Shown: positions 11,974 to 20,034 of the stretch, piece by piece
How positions within the stretch are numbered: position 1 is the first letter of the stretch
Layout of the letters: every line of letters begins with the position of its first letter
Source: Planctomycetota bacterium
Lineage (GTDB): Bacteria > Planctomycetota > B15-G4
Direction of reading: 5' to 3'
DNA length: 64,000 nt
Assembly: GCA_029259715.1 (NCBI GenBank)
Contig: JAJDEP010000014.1
Coordinates: forward strand, 124,001 to 188,000
Notes under the pieces: model-generated
Databases searched by the model: none
Seen by the model: the letters and a program-made list of their open reading frames with translations, nothing else
Told to the model about the DNA's origin: nothing
Made by a program: the position numbers and the translations under genes

Positions 11974-12513
11974 GGCTCCGGAGACGCGCTCGCCCTGCCA
12001 GGAGTTCATGCCGCCGTCGACGTTGTACACCTCGAGGAAACCGCGGTTCGAGAGGAACTCGGCCGCCGCCGCGCTGCGCTGACCGCCGGCGCAAGTGATG
12101 TACATCGGGCGCCCGTCGCGGGGCACCTCGTGCAGTCGGTCCTTGAGCCCATCGAGGGTGATGTGAATAGCGCTGGCGATGTGGCCTGAGGCCCACTCCT
12201 GATCCGAGCGCACGTCGAGCACGAAGGGCGACTCACCCGCCTCCACCGCCTTCTGCACGGTGAGCATCGGCACCGAACGGAAGAGTCGGTTCTCCTTCAC
12301 CATGGCGGCGTCGACCGGGTGTCCCCCGGCCATCTGTGCCGTGAGCTTGCGCAGTCCGTCGAGGCCCTGCTTCAGCTCCTCGACGTCCCCGCGCCCGATG
12401 GCCGCATCGCGCTGGACGGTGTCGAACGAATCGCTCAGCTTCGCGGCCTTGCGCGAGGCACTCCAAGCCATGAAGAACGCCACAGCCGCCAGAATCCACA
12501 GCACCCAGTCCAT
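11971..12513 (-). CDS. Membrane-anchored rhodanese-domain protein
   Basis: A 180-residue protein with one N-terminal membrane segment (about 3-20, WVLWILAAVAFFMAW), a charged coiled-coil-like stretch (about 24-65) and a C-terminal rhodanese domain. The rhodanese active-site loop is CAGGQRS, with the catalytic cysteine present. Typical surrounding motifs are LDVRSDQEWASGHI and VDGGMNSW. Rhodaneses carry persulfide sulfur. The partner is not evident, since the neighbours are mutY (divergent) and an HD-GYP regulator. The gene ends within a tandem-repeat array. Confidence 0.85.
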   Translation of the reverse strand: MDWVLWILAAVAFFMAWSASRKAAKLSDSFDTVQRDAAIGRGDVEELKQGLDGLRKLTAQMAGGHPVDAAMVKENRLFRSVPMLTVQKAVEAGESPFVLDVRSDQEWASGHIASAIHITLDGLKDRLHEVPRDGRPMYITCAGGQRSAAAAEFLSNRGFLEVYNVDGGMNSWQGERVSGA

Positions 12514-12798
12514 CGTCGTCGCTCATCGGGGGAAGGCAGGAAGAGCGCGACCGAGGCCGCGCGGCGGCAAAGGCTAGCACAGCCATTCTCGGGTGATGGG
12601 ACGGGCCGCTTGATGTCGGCCGTCGCGCTGTCAGCGAGAGCGATCGGGTTCCCCATGCCGGTTTCTCCGGGGGGCGCGGCCGGGTCTCCGCGGCGCAATT
12701 GCGCACACCGGCCGCTCCGGTCCGCTTGCCGCCGGAAGCGCCTCTCCCCACACGAAACATGCTGGGAGAGTGCCCGCCATCGGCATAGGCTGGAATCC

Positions 12799-14079
12799 AT
12801 GTTCGAACCGACCCGGGACTCCGCCGCAGCACCGGACTCCGGATCCGGAGCCTCGAGCTCCGCGGGCAAGCATGCGCCCAGGGTCGGGATCGTCCCGGGC
12901 CTGACCGAGGCCGGCACCCTGCTCATGGGCTGGTACCGCGCCTACCAGCGCGACCTCCCCTGGCGCCGCACCCGCGACCCTTGGGCGATCCTGGTCAGCG
13001 AGATCATGCTGCAGCAGACCACCGTCACCGCGGTGAAGCCCTACTACCAGCGCTTCCTCAAGCGCTGGCCCCGCCCGGTGGACCTGGCCGAGGCGACCCG
13101 CGACGAGGTCATGTCGGAGTGGCAGGGGCTGGGTTACTACCGCCGCGCGGACATGTTGCGCGACGCCGCCTATGCCGTGGCCGAGGCGGGCGGAGAGATG
13201 CCGCGCACCGCCGACGCTCTACGCGAGTTGCCCGGAGTCGGTGTGTACACGGCGGCCGCGGTGGCGTCGATCGCCTACGGCGAACGCATCGCCGCCATCG
13301 ACGGCAACGTCGAGCGGGTCGTCACGCGGCTGCTCGCCCTGCCGGGCAATCCCCGCAAGAGCGCCGTGCGCAAGGCCATCGCTCTCGCCTCGGAAGCACT
13401 CATGGACGGGCAGGACCCCGGGCAGTTCAACCAGGCGGTGATGGACCTCGGCAGCAAGCTCTGCCGGCCCAAGCACCCGCGCTGCGAGGCCTGCCCGTTG
13501 AGCGAGGGCTGCCTGGCCCTGGCCGAGGGCAAGCCCGATCGCTACCCGCACCTGCCCGAGCGCGAACGCGCCACGGAGGTCACCCGCCTCGCCGCCGTCA
13601 TCCGCGAGCGCGGCAAGGTGCTCATGGAACGCCGGCGCGAGCCGCCCAACGAGGGCTTCCTCGAGTTGCCCGCCATCAACGTCGACGCCAACGTCGTCGA
13701 TGCCAAGAGCAGCGCGCCCCTGTTCATGCGCTCCGCCGAGGGCCCGGGACCGCGCCTCGTGCGGCACATGAAGCAGCGTCACGGACTGATGGTCTACATC
13801 GACCGCCGCCTGCCGTTGCACCGGCACACCATCACGCGCTATCGCATCACCGTGCATCCCTTCGCGGCGTCGCTCTCTTCCGGTCGCATCTCCGAGCCGC
13901 TCGGGTGGATCGACCCCGACGACAGCGACCAGCCCCTGACCACCGCCACCCGACGCGTCCTGGCCGCCGCCTGGCCCGGGGAATACGGACATCTGGCCTC
14001 GTCGCCGGCCCAGCGCGACGCCGAGGCGGAAGCGGGCATGGGCAGCCCCGACGACACCGCGGACGATTCCGGGAGATGA
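12799..14079 (+). CDS. mutY: A/G-specific adenine DNA glycosylase
   Basis: A 426-residue base-excision repair enzyme that removes adenine opposite 8-oxoguanine. Visible parts are the helix-hairpin-helix/Gly-Pro-Asp core (LPGVGVYTAAAVASIAYG, then the catalytic Asp in AAIDGNVERV), the catalytic helix EIMLQQTTV, the four-cysteine [4Fe-4S] loop C-x6-C-x2-C-x5-C near residue 225, and a C-terminal NUDIX-like domain for 8-oxoG recognition. The frame is open upstream, but the ATG at 12799 gives the expected short N-terminal extension. Its stop overlaps the ygfZ start (ATGA, 14076-14079). The 285-base gap before it shows no gene. Confidence 0.95.
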   Translation: MFEPTRDSAAAPDSGSGASSSAGKHAPRVGIVPGLTEAGTLLMGWYRAYQRDLPWRRTRDPWAILVSEIMLQQTTVTAVKPYYQRFLKRWPRPVDLAEATRDEVMSEWQGLGYYRRADMLRDAAYAVAEAGGEMPRTADALRELPGVGVYTAAAVASIAYGERIAAIDGNVERVVTRLLALPGNPRKSAVRKAIALASEALMDGQDPGQFNQAVMDLGSKLCRPKHPRCEACPLSEGCLALAEGKPDRYPHLPERERATEVTRLAAVIRERGKVLMERRREPPNEGFLELPAINVDANVVDAKSSAPLFMRSAEGPGPRLVRHMKQRHGLMVYIDRRLPLHRHTITRYRITVHPFAASLSSGRISEPLGWIDPDDSDQPLTTATRRVLAAAWPGEYGHLASSPAQRDAEAEAGMGSPDDTADDSGR

Positions 14080-15041
14080 CCTCCCCACCGCCCGGAGAAC
14101 TCGACGCCCTGCGACAGGGCGCGGCGGTCATCGCGCCGGGCCGGCGTTTCCTGATCGCCGCAACGGGCGCCGACGTGTTCGACTGGCTCGAACGCATCTG
14201 CTCGAGCCCCGTCGCCGGGCTGGCGCCGGGCCGCGCCACCCGCGCCGTGCTCATGGACGGCAAGGGCAAGATGCGCTGCGACCTGCGCGTGCTGAGGCCG
14301 CCCACCGGCGACGGCGTGCTGCTCGACCTGCCGACCGGACCGCGGGCGACGCTCGCGCGGGTGCTCGACATGTACGTGATCCAGGACAAGGTTGTGCTCG
14401 ACGACCGCGGCGACACCCTCGCCTTCGTCTCGCTGCTCGGCCCGGGGGCCGGCGCCGTGCTCGAACGCTGCGGCATGGCCGTGCCCGCCACCGACGTGGT
14501 GGCGTCGACCGACGACGGGCGCCTGGTGACGCCGTCCCACCTGTCGGGCACCGGCGGCTTCGACCTGCTCGTGCCGGCCGACCAGGTCGAGGCGACCCTC
14601 GCCGCCTGCGAGGAGGCCGGCGCGGTGCGCATCGCGGCGCCGGCGCTCGAGCTCGTGCGGGTCGAACACGGCGTGCCCTGGTTCGAGAGCGAGATGGCCG
14701 CCGACGTGATCCCGCTCGAGGTGCTGCTCGACGACCACGTCTCCATCACCAAGGGCTGCTACCCCGGCCAGGAAGTGGTGGCGCGCATCCAGAACCTCGG
14801 CCAGGTTTCGCGCCGGCTCGTGCGCCTGGCGTGCGACCGGGTCGCGGCCTTGCAGCCCGGCGACGAACTGTCCGGCACCGGCGACTTCGACGGCAAGTCG
14901 GCTGGCGTGATCACCAGCGTGGTCGCCGACGAGGCCGGCGGTCGCACCCTCGCCCTGGGCTTCGCGCGTCGCGCCTTCTGGAGTGACGGCACCGTCGTGC
15001 GTTCCGGCGACACCGAACTGGTCATCTCGAGCCTCGGCTGA
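14076..15041 (+). CDS. ygfZ: Folate-binding YgfZ/GcvT-like protein (iron-sulfur cluster maintenance)
   Basis: A 321-residue member of the YgfZ branch of the GcvT/aminomethyltransferase fold. The diagnostic motif K-G-C-Y-x-G-Q-E is present (KGCYPGQE near residue 228), including the family's conserved cysteine. YgfZ proteins help assemble or repair certain [4Fe-4S] enzymes in a folate-dependent way. The start overlaps the mutY stop by four bases, so it is translationally coupled to mutY, which itself carries an iron-sulfur cluster. The next gene, sfsA, begins 24 bases downstream. Confidence 0.9.
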   Translation: MTSPPPGELDALRQGAAVIAPGRRFLIAATGADVFDWLERICSSPVAGLAPGRATRAVLMDGKGKMRCDLRVLRPPTGDGVLLDLPTGPRATLARVLDMYVIQDKVVLDDRGDTLAFVSLLGPGAGAVLERCGMAVPATDVVASTDDGRLVTPSHLSGTGGFDLLVPADQVEATLAACEEAGAVRIAAPALELVRVEHGVPWFESEMAADVIPLEVLLDDHVSITKGCYPGQEVVARIQNLGQVSRRLVRLACDRVAALQPGDELSGTGDFDGKSAGVITSVVADEAGGRTLALGFARRAFWSDGTVVRSGDTELVISSLG

Positions 15042-15065
15042 CCCCGTGCCCCCCCGGCTGACACC

Positions 15066-15914
15066 GTGAACTTCGACCCGCCGCTCGTGCCGGGCGTCCT
15101 GCTGCGACGCTACAAGCGCTTCCTCGCCGACGTCCGACTCGACGACGGGCGTGAGGTCGTCGCCCACTGCACCAACACGGGTCGCATGACCGGCTGCAGC
15201 GACCCCGGCAGCGTCGTGCGGCTCGCGGCGGCCCGGCCCGGTCGCAAGCTCGACTGGACCCTGATGCTCGTGCGCGCCGGCCGGGCCTGGGTCAGCGTCG
15301 ACACGCTGCAGCCCAACCGGATGGTGGCGGACGCCCTGAGGCGGCGGCGCATCCCGGCCCTCGCGGACTACGACCGCGTCCGCACCGAGGTGACCCTGCC
15401 GCTCGACGTCGAGGCCACTGAGGCCCGCCCCGCGGAGGGCGGGGCCGCGGCGCATGGCGGCCCCGCGGTGGGCGGGGCTCCCACGAGCGCCGCCGGCCCG
15501 TCCGCACGCAAGGGCCGCTCGCGCATCGACGTCGTGCTCGAGGACAGCTCGGGCCGGCTCCCCGACTGCTACGTGGAGGTCAAGAACGTGACCATGCGGT
15601 CCGGACGCACCGCGCTCTTCCCCGACGCGGTCACCGAGCGCGGGCTCAAGCACCTGCACGAGCTGGCGCGGATGGCCCGACGGGGGCACCGGGCGGTTCT
15701 GCTTCCGTTCGTGGCGCGCGGCGACTGCGACGACTTCGCCGCCGCGGAAGAGGTCGATCCCGCCTGGGCCGAGGGCCTCGAGCAGGCCGCGGCCGCCGGG
15801 GTCGAAGTCATGCCCTGGCGGGTGCGCATCGATCGCTCCGCCATCCGACTCGATCGTCCGCTGCCCTGGACCCGCACGGCCCGGGAGCGAAATCCCCTCT
15901 CCCGGCGCTTATGA
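15066..15914 (+). CDS. sfsA: SfsA family protein (sugar fermentation stimulation homologue) with a low-complexity insert
   Basis: A 282-residue SfsA homologue with the conserved N-terminal OB-fold-like part (RRYKRFLADV, HCTNTGRMTGC) and the C-terminal nuclease-like part (YVEVKNVTM, FPDAVTERGLKHL). Bacterial SfsA is usually about 230-240 residues. The extra length is mostly an Ala/Gly-rich insert at about residues 118-148, encoded by GC-rich near-repeats around 15430-15485. The start codon is a GTG. SfsA was named for a regulatory effect on maltose use and its molecular role is unsettled. Its stop overlaps the fabI start. Confidence 0.88.
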   Translation: MNFDPPLVPGVLLRRYKRFLADVRLDDGREVVAHCTNTGRMTGCSDPGSVVRLAAARPGRKLDWTLMLVRAGRAWVSVDTLQPNRMVADALRRRRIPALADYDRVRTEVTLPLDVEATEARPAEGGAAAHGGPAVGGAPTSAAGPSARKGRSRIDVVLEDSSGRLPDCYVEVKNVTMRSGRTALFPDAVTERGLKHLHELARMARRGHRAVLLPFVARGDCDDFAAAEEVDPAWAEGLEQAAAAGVEVMPWRVRIDRSAIRLDRPLPWTRTARERNPLSRRL

Positions 15915-16690
15915 TCGGACCCATGTTGCTCGAGGGTAAGAAAGGCATCGTCTTCGGGGTCGCGAACAAGCGCAGCATCGGCTTCGCCTGTGCGCGGGCC
16001 GCGGCCGAGCAGGGCGCCCAGCTGATCATCACCTACCAGGGTGACCGTCTGGCCGACGGCGCCCACAAGCTGGCCGCCACGCTGCCGGGTGAGTGCATCG
16101 CCCTGCCCTGCGACGTGTCGACCGACGCGCAACTCGACGAGGCCTTCGTGGCCATCCGGGCGCACATGCCGGAGGTGGACTTCGCCGTCCACTCGGTGGC
16201 CTACGCCGACCGGGCGGACCTCGACGGCGACTTCGTGGACACCACCCGCGAAGGCTTCCTCAAGGCGCTCAACATCAGCACCTACTCGCTCACCGCCGTG
16301 GCCCGGCGACTGGCCGAGATGATGCCCAACGGCGGCAGCATGGTGACCATGTCGTACCTGGGCGGTGTGCAGGTCGTGCCGCACTACAACGTGATGGGGC
16401 CGGCCAAGGCCGCCCTCGAGTCGAGCGTGCGCTACCTCGCCCATGACCTCGGTCCACGGGGCATCCGGGTCAATGCCGTCTCCGCCGGCCCGATCCGCAC
16501 GCTGGCGGCCGCCGGCATCGGCGACTTCTCGCGCATGCTCGAACGCCAGGAAGCCCGCGCCCCGCTGCGGCGCAACATGGAGGCCGCCGAGGTGGCCGAC
16601 GCCACCATCTTCCTGGCGAGCCACCTGGCCCGGGGCATCACCGGCGAGGTGCTGTACGTCGACGGCGGATTCAACATCACCGCGCTCTGA
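15911..16690 (+). CDS. fabI: Enoyl-[acyl-carrier-protein] reductase (NADH)
   Basis: A 259-residue FabI-type reductase that performs the last step of each fatty-acid elongation cycle. It has the FabI N-terminus (GKKGIVFGVANKRSIGFA) and the Y-x6-K catalytic spacing in YNVMGPAK. The ATG at 15911 overlaps the sfsA stop (ATGA). A second ATG at 15923 (MLLEGK) is equally acceptable by alignment. It is the last gene of the mutY-ygfZ-sfsA-fabI run and converges on the gene at 16705-17319 with 14 bases between. Confidence 0.94.
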   Translation: MIGPMLLEGKKGIVFGVANKRSIGFACARAAAEQGAQLIITYQGDRLADGAHKLAATLPGECIALPCDVSTDAQLDEAFVAIRAHMPEVDFAVHSVAYADRADLDGDFVDTTREGFLKALNISTYSLTAVARRLAEMMPNGGSMVTMSYLGGVQVVPHYNVMGPAKAALESSVRYLAHDLGPRGIRVNAVSAGPIRTLAAAGIGDFSRMLERQEARAPLRRNMEAAEVADATIFLASHLARGITGEVLYVDGGFNITAL

Positions 16691-16704
16691 GCGCGGGCGG
16701 GCCG

Positions 16705-17319
16705 CTAGCGACCCTCAGTGTCCTCGGCGTCGCCCGAAGCATCGGCGTCGTCCGAGTCATCGTCCTCCACAGGTTCCTGGGCTTCGGCTCCCTCGACGTC
16801 ACCCTCTCCCGGGGGCTCGGGCACGCTTCCGAGGCGCCGCACCCGCAGCTGTCCCAGGTGCAGCGCGCCCACGGCCTGTTCGCGGGCGATGAACTCGATC
16901 AGGTGTCGCCCGGGCCCCAGCCACACCGAGCCCAGGTCGGACGCCAGCGGTCGACGCGTCGGCCGCCACGCGTCACGCACCGGCGTGAGGGTCTGCCCGT
17001 CGAGCAGCACCTCGAACAGGAAGCCATCGGGGCCGCCCACATGGCGCAGGTCGAGCCGCGCCTGGTAGCCCTCCGCGGTGGAGAACACGGTGGTCCAGCG
17101 GGTGCCGCGCTCGATCGAGGCGAGGGGCACGATGTCGCCGTCCTGCTCCCAGGTGACCCGCGCACCGTCCCGGGTCCAATCGCACGTCGCCAACTCGAGC
17201 ACGCCGTCGACGAGGGCGCGGGCGTCGTGGACCACCGGTTCCTCGGTGACCGCGCCGAGCCCGGCAGCGAGCACCAGACCGATGAGCGCGAGAGCGCGTG
17301 TGCGGACAGCGGAAGTCAT
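16705..17319 (-). CDS. Hypothetical exported protein with acidic C-terminal tail
   Basis: A 204-residue protein I do not recognise. The N-terminus (about 1-22) looks like a signal peptide or anchor, with a basic start then a Leu/Ala/Gly-rich stretch. The middle (about 30-170) is rich in beta strands and resembles a carbohydrate-binding or PA14-like sandwich in character only. The last 35 residues are very acidic (Asp/Glu/Ala). The start at 17319 overlaps the thiO stop (ATGA), so the two are translated together. The frame is open further upstream inside thiO, but that part is a shadow. Confidence 0.6.
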   Translation of the reverse strand: MTSAVRTRALALIGLVLAAGLGAVTEEPVVHDARALVDGVLELATCDWTRDGARVTWEQDGDIVPLASIERGTRWTTVFSTAEGYQARLDLRHVGGPDGFLFEVLLDGQTLTPVRDAWRPTRRPLASDLGSVWLGPGRHLIEFIAREQAVGALHLGQLRVRRLGSVPEPPGEGDVEGAEAQEPVEDDDSDDADASGDAEDTEGR

Positions 17320-18443
17320 GCGGGCAGCAGCGCTCCGGCGGGGTCGATCTCGCGTGGCGCGAAGGGCGCCGTGTCGACGGCCGGCGGGCGGCCTCCGACG
17401 ATGTCCGCCACGATCCTGGCCGTGACGGGGGCGAGCAGTATGCCATTGCGGAAGTGTCCCGTGGCCAACACCAGCCCGGGCAGGTCCGGGACCGCGCCGA
17501 GGTATGGCAGTCGGTCGGGCGTCCCCGGTCGCAGGCCGGCCCAGGCCTGTTCCTCGGTCATCGAGGCGCACGCCGGCATCAACTCGACCGCGAGCTCGCG
17601 CAGGCGCTGCAGGGCCTCTGTGGTGTTCACGGCCTCGAACCCGGCGTCCTCCATGGTGGAGCCCACCAGGATGCGTCCGTCGCGACGCGGCACGAGGTAG
17701 CCGTCGCCGTCGATGACGGTCGGTCCCAGCCGTCCCGGCTCACCGGCGAGCAGCAGGATCTGGCCACGCACCGGACGCACGTCGATGGTCAGCCCCAGGG
17801 TCGCGGCCAACGCCGACGACCATGAACCCGCGGCGAGCACCACCACGTCGGCGTCCAGGCGCTGCCCGGTGGCCACTTCCACGCCGACGACGCGCCCGCG
17901 GTGGGCGAGCAGCGCCCGCACGTCGCAAGGACTCTGGATCACCACGCCGAGTTGCTCAGCCCGGCGCACGAGGGCCCGCAACAGGCGCGGCGGTCGCACC
18001 CTTCCGCTGCGTCCCTGCCAGCCGGCGCCGGTGACGGCGTCCGAGAACCCCGGCTGCAACCGATCGAGGGCCGCCCGGTCGAGCAGGTCGACGTCGAAGC
18101 CGAGCGCCTGACGCCGCCGCGTCTCCTCGGCGATCTGACCGGTCGAGCGCTGCAACCCCGCGGGGTAGAGCACCCCCGCTTGTTCGCGCTCGGCATCGAT
18201 GCCCGTGTGCTCCAGCAGCTCGTCGGTGAAGTCGGCGTAGAGGGCCTCGGAGCGGAAGGCCAGGTCGATCAGGGCCGGCCGGTAATTCCAAGGGCTCGAC
18301 GGCGTGAGCAGTCCCGCCGCGACCCAGCTCGCGCGGCTGCCCGGGCGCTCGCGCTCGAGCACGGTGACGACGTGTCCGTCGCGGGCCAATTCGCATGCCG
18401 TCGCCAGCCCGATGATGCCGCCGCCCACGACCAATGCGTTCAT
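17316..18443 (-). CDS. thiO: Glycine oxidase-like FAD enzyme
   Basis: A 375-residue D-amino-acid-oxidase-fold flavoenzyme. The N-terminal dinucleotide motif is VVGGGIIGLATA, followed by the ThiO-type substrate region (WVAAGLLTP) and C-terminal WAGLRPGTPDRLPYLG. ThiO oxidises glycine to iminoglycine for the thiazole part of thiamine, but no other thi gene lies nearby, so another amino-acid oxidase role is possible. It overlaps the downstream exported protein gene by four bases. Confidence 0.85.
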   Translation of the reverse strand: MNALVVGGGIIGLATACELARDGHVVTVLERERPGSRASWVAAGLLTPSSPWNYRPALIDLAFRSEALYADFTDELLEHTGIDAEREQAGVLYPAGLQRSTGQIAEETRRRQALGFDVDLLDRAALDRLQPGFSDAVTGAGWQGRSGRVRPPRLLRALVRRAEQLGVVIQSPCDVRALLAHRGRVVGVEVATGQRLDADVVVLAAGSWSSALAATLGLTIDVRPVRGQILLLAGEPGRLGPTVIDGDGYLVPRRDGRILVGSTMEDAGFEAVNTTEALQRLRELAVELMPACASMTEEQAWAGLRPGTPDRLPYLGAVPDLPGLVLATGHFRNGILLAPVTARIVADIVGGRPPAVDTAPFAPREIDPAGALLPA

Positions 18444-18505
18444 CTCGACTTTGTAGCACGGAGCGCCGTTGCCCGACCCGGCCGCCCCGCCCTATCCTTG
18501 GGCCC

Positions 18506-18916
18506 ATGCCCGCACCGTTCGCCGATCACGCACCCACCACCTTCGTCGGTGCGCTCACCGCCGCCCTCGCCGCGGACGCCCGCGTCGAAGGCCTCTGGCT
18601 CGAAGGCGACGACGACTCCATCCAGTGGCCGCCGTACGAGCGGCTCGACCTCCACTTCGCCGTGCCCGAGCCGTCCCTCGAGTCGCTGCGGACCGACCTC
18701 GAGTCGCTGTTCAGCACGGCCGGTGGGACGACCGAGTTCAGTTGCCAGCAAGCGCCGCTGCAGGGCTACGCCGGACACGCCCGCCTGCCGGACGGCACCC
18801 AGGTGACGTGGCGTCTCGAGCGGACTTCGCAGATCGCCAAGGTGCCGCGCCGCGCGGTGAACGTGCTCATCGACCGCAGCAACGGCTTGCTCGTCCCCGC
18901 GCTCTCCTTCGAATAG
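18506..18916 (+). CDS. Small protein, possibly nucleotidyltransferase-fold
   Basis: A 136-residue soluble protein. The beginning (VEGLWLEGDDDSIQWPPYE, then LDLHFAV) loosely resembles the strand-turn-DxD layout of minimal nucleotidyltransferases, but the canonical GS motif is missing, so this is only a hint. The ATG at 18506 is supported by coding character. An earlier in-frame ATG exists inside the divergent thiO promoter region. A long open frame on the opposite strand (18440-19042) is a codon-bias shadow. No operon partner is evident. Confidence 0.5.
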   Translation: MPAPFADHAPTTFVGALTAALAADARVEGLWLEGDDDSIQWPPYERLDLHFAVPEPSLESLRTDLESLFSTAGGTTEFSCQQAPLQGYAGHARLPDGTQVTWRLERTSQIAKVPRRAVNVLIDRSNGLLVPALSFE

Positions 18917-19622
18917 ACGGCGGCGATCGCGTCGTTCGCGGCCGCGCGGTCGACGACCGCCAGCCGGTCCATCGCGTCGTCCGGACACCTCCGCCAGTGG
19001 ACCAGCCCACGCACCGGGCGCCGCCCCGAAAAGGGGCAGCACCCACGACGACGCACGTTGTCAGGCCAAGACCGGAGTCGAGGCCGACGAACCAAGGGGC
19101 AGGAGGACGTCGTCGTGGGCACCGCCGAGGACCGATCCGTGTGTGTCAGCCGTAGGAGCTGGATCGGTCCCCCGGATCGCGCGTCCCTCCGTGGTGGGAC
19201 GGTGATCCGTTTCGATTCGAGTGGTGGAGAGAGGCACGCGGCCGCTTGAATGCCGGGCATCTGCAGCGCCGGGCATCGCCCGCCCTGCCTGACCGTCTTC
19301 CCTGCGGCCCATCGTCACCTCCCCAGCGGGATCGCGCGCTCACCGACGACCGTGTCCGCATGGACGGCCGCCCGGGGAGCCCGTTTCCCGAACCCCTTGA
19401 GTAAGCGCCAACGCGTGCGACGTCAACGAGTCGTCCTTCGCGTCATGCGTGACGCGCCACCACCCGGATTTCGCTTTGTGGCGCTGACGACGACGTTCGT
19501 CGTTGGTCAAGTGGTCCCGGGTCGAAGTCGATCAAGGACCTGGAGCCTCCTGCCGCACGATCTCTTCGGCAGCGTCCTCACGGCGTCTTCACACAGCCCC
19601 TTCTCTCGGCCGCGGAATCGGG
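18917..19622. other. 706-base stretch without a convincing gene, rich in inverted repeats
   Basis: No open frame here has credible protein character. Visible structures are a GCCCC/GGGGC stem with a GAAAA loop (19023-19037); a perfect 12-base inverted repeat CCCACGACGACG/CGTCGTCGTGGG (19042-19053 and 19108-19119, 54 bases apart); a seven-base-pair hairpin CGCGTCA/TGACGCG with a TGCG loop (19439-19456); and a CGACGA/TCGTCG stem (19488-19502). The last two lie upstream of the HigA-like gene. The stretch could hold a structured RNA or the remains of a lost gene. Confidence 0.6.
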
Positions 19623-19982
19623 ATGAACCTCAACACGGATCCTCCGCCCCACCCCGGTGTCGTGCTGCGCTCGCGTTTCCTCGATGTCTACGAGATCACG
19701 GAGACCTACCTGGCGCAGCACATCGGCGTGTCGGTGCAGACGCTGAGCCAGCTCGTGCAGGGCCGGCGCGGCGTGACCGTGACCACCGCGCAAGGGCTGG
19801 CCGCCGCCCTGGGCACGACCCCCGAGTACTGGCTCGACCTGCAACGCGACTACGACTTGTGGCGGCACCACCTCGACCGCCCCATCGCGAAGATCTGGCT
19901 GGTGCGCGATCCTCCGGCGGATCGGTCGACCAAAGAACCCTCCGACGAGCCCCACGACGAGGACGTCGGCTGCGGAGCATGA
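19623..19982 (+). CDS. higA: HigA-type helix-turn-helix antitoxin, no toxin partner visible
   Basis: A 119-residue protein with the HigA/VapI arrangement: HPGVVLRSRFL at the start, an XRE helix-turn-helix (YLAQHIGVSVQTLSQLVQGRRGVT) and the family's PEYWLDLQRDYDLW. HigA antitoxins repress their own operon and neutralise a RelE-fold HigB toxin normally encoded just upstream. No HigB-like frame is present in the preceding 700 bases or just downstream, so this is a solitary copy. Two hairpins at 19439-19456 and 19488-19502 could be its operators. The tail after about residue 97 is acidic and variable. Confidence 0.85.
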   Translation: MNLNTDPPPHPGVVLRSRFLDVYEITETYLAQHIGVSVQTLSQLVQGRRGVTVTTAQGLAAALGTTPEYWLDLQRDYDLWRHHLDRPIAKIWLVRDPPADRSTKEPSDEPHDEDVGCGA

Positions 19983-20034
19983 ACCGCCCGACTGCGAGCG
20001 GCTCCCCCGGCAGCCCTGCCCGCGTGCATCCCGA

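Noticed and set aside
18440-19042. 200-residue minus-strand frame opposite the gene at 18506-18916
   Set aside because: Composition is that of a reversed coding strand (Gly/Arg/Val-rich without hydrophobic core), while the plus-strand frame looks like a protein.
18766-19260. 164-residue minus-strand frame in the non-coding stretch
   Set aside because: Arg/Pro/Ser-rich, overlaps a better gene, no motif or Shine-Dalgarno; not credible.
19200-19622. Possible HigB toxin upstream of the HigA-like gene
   Set aside because: None of the frames shows RelE/HigB-like segments; I could not support a toxin.
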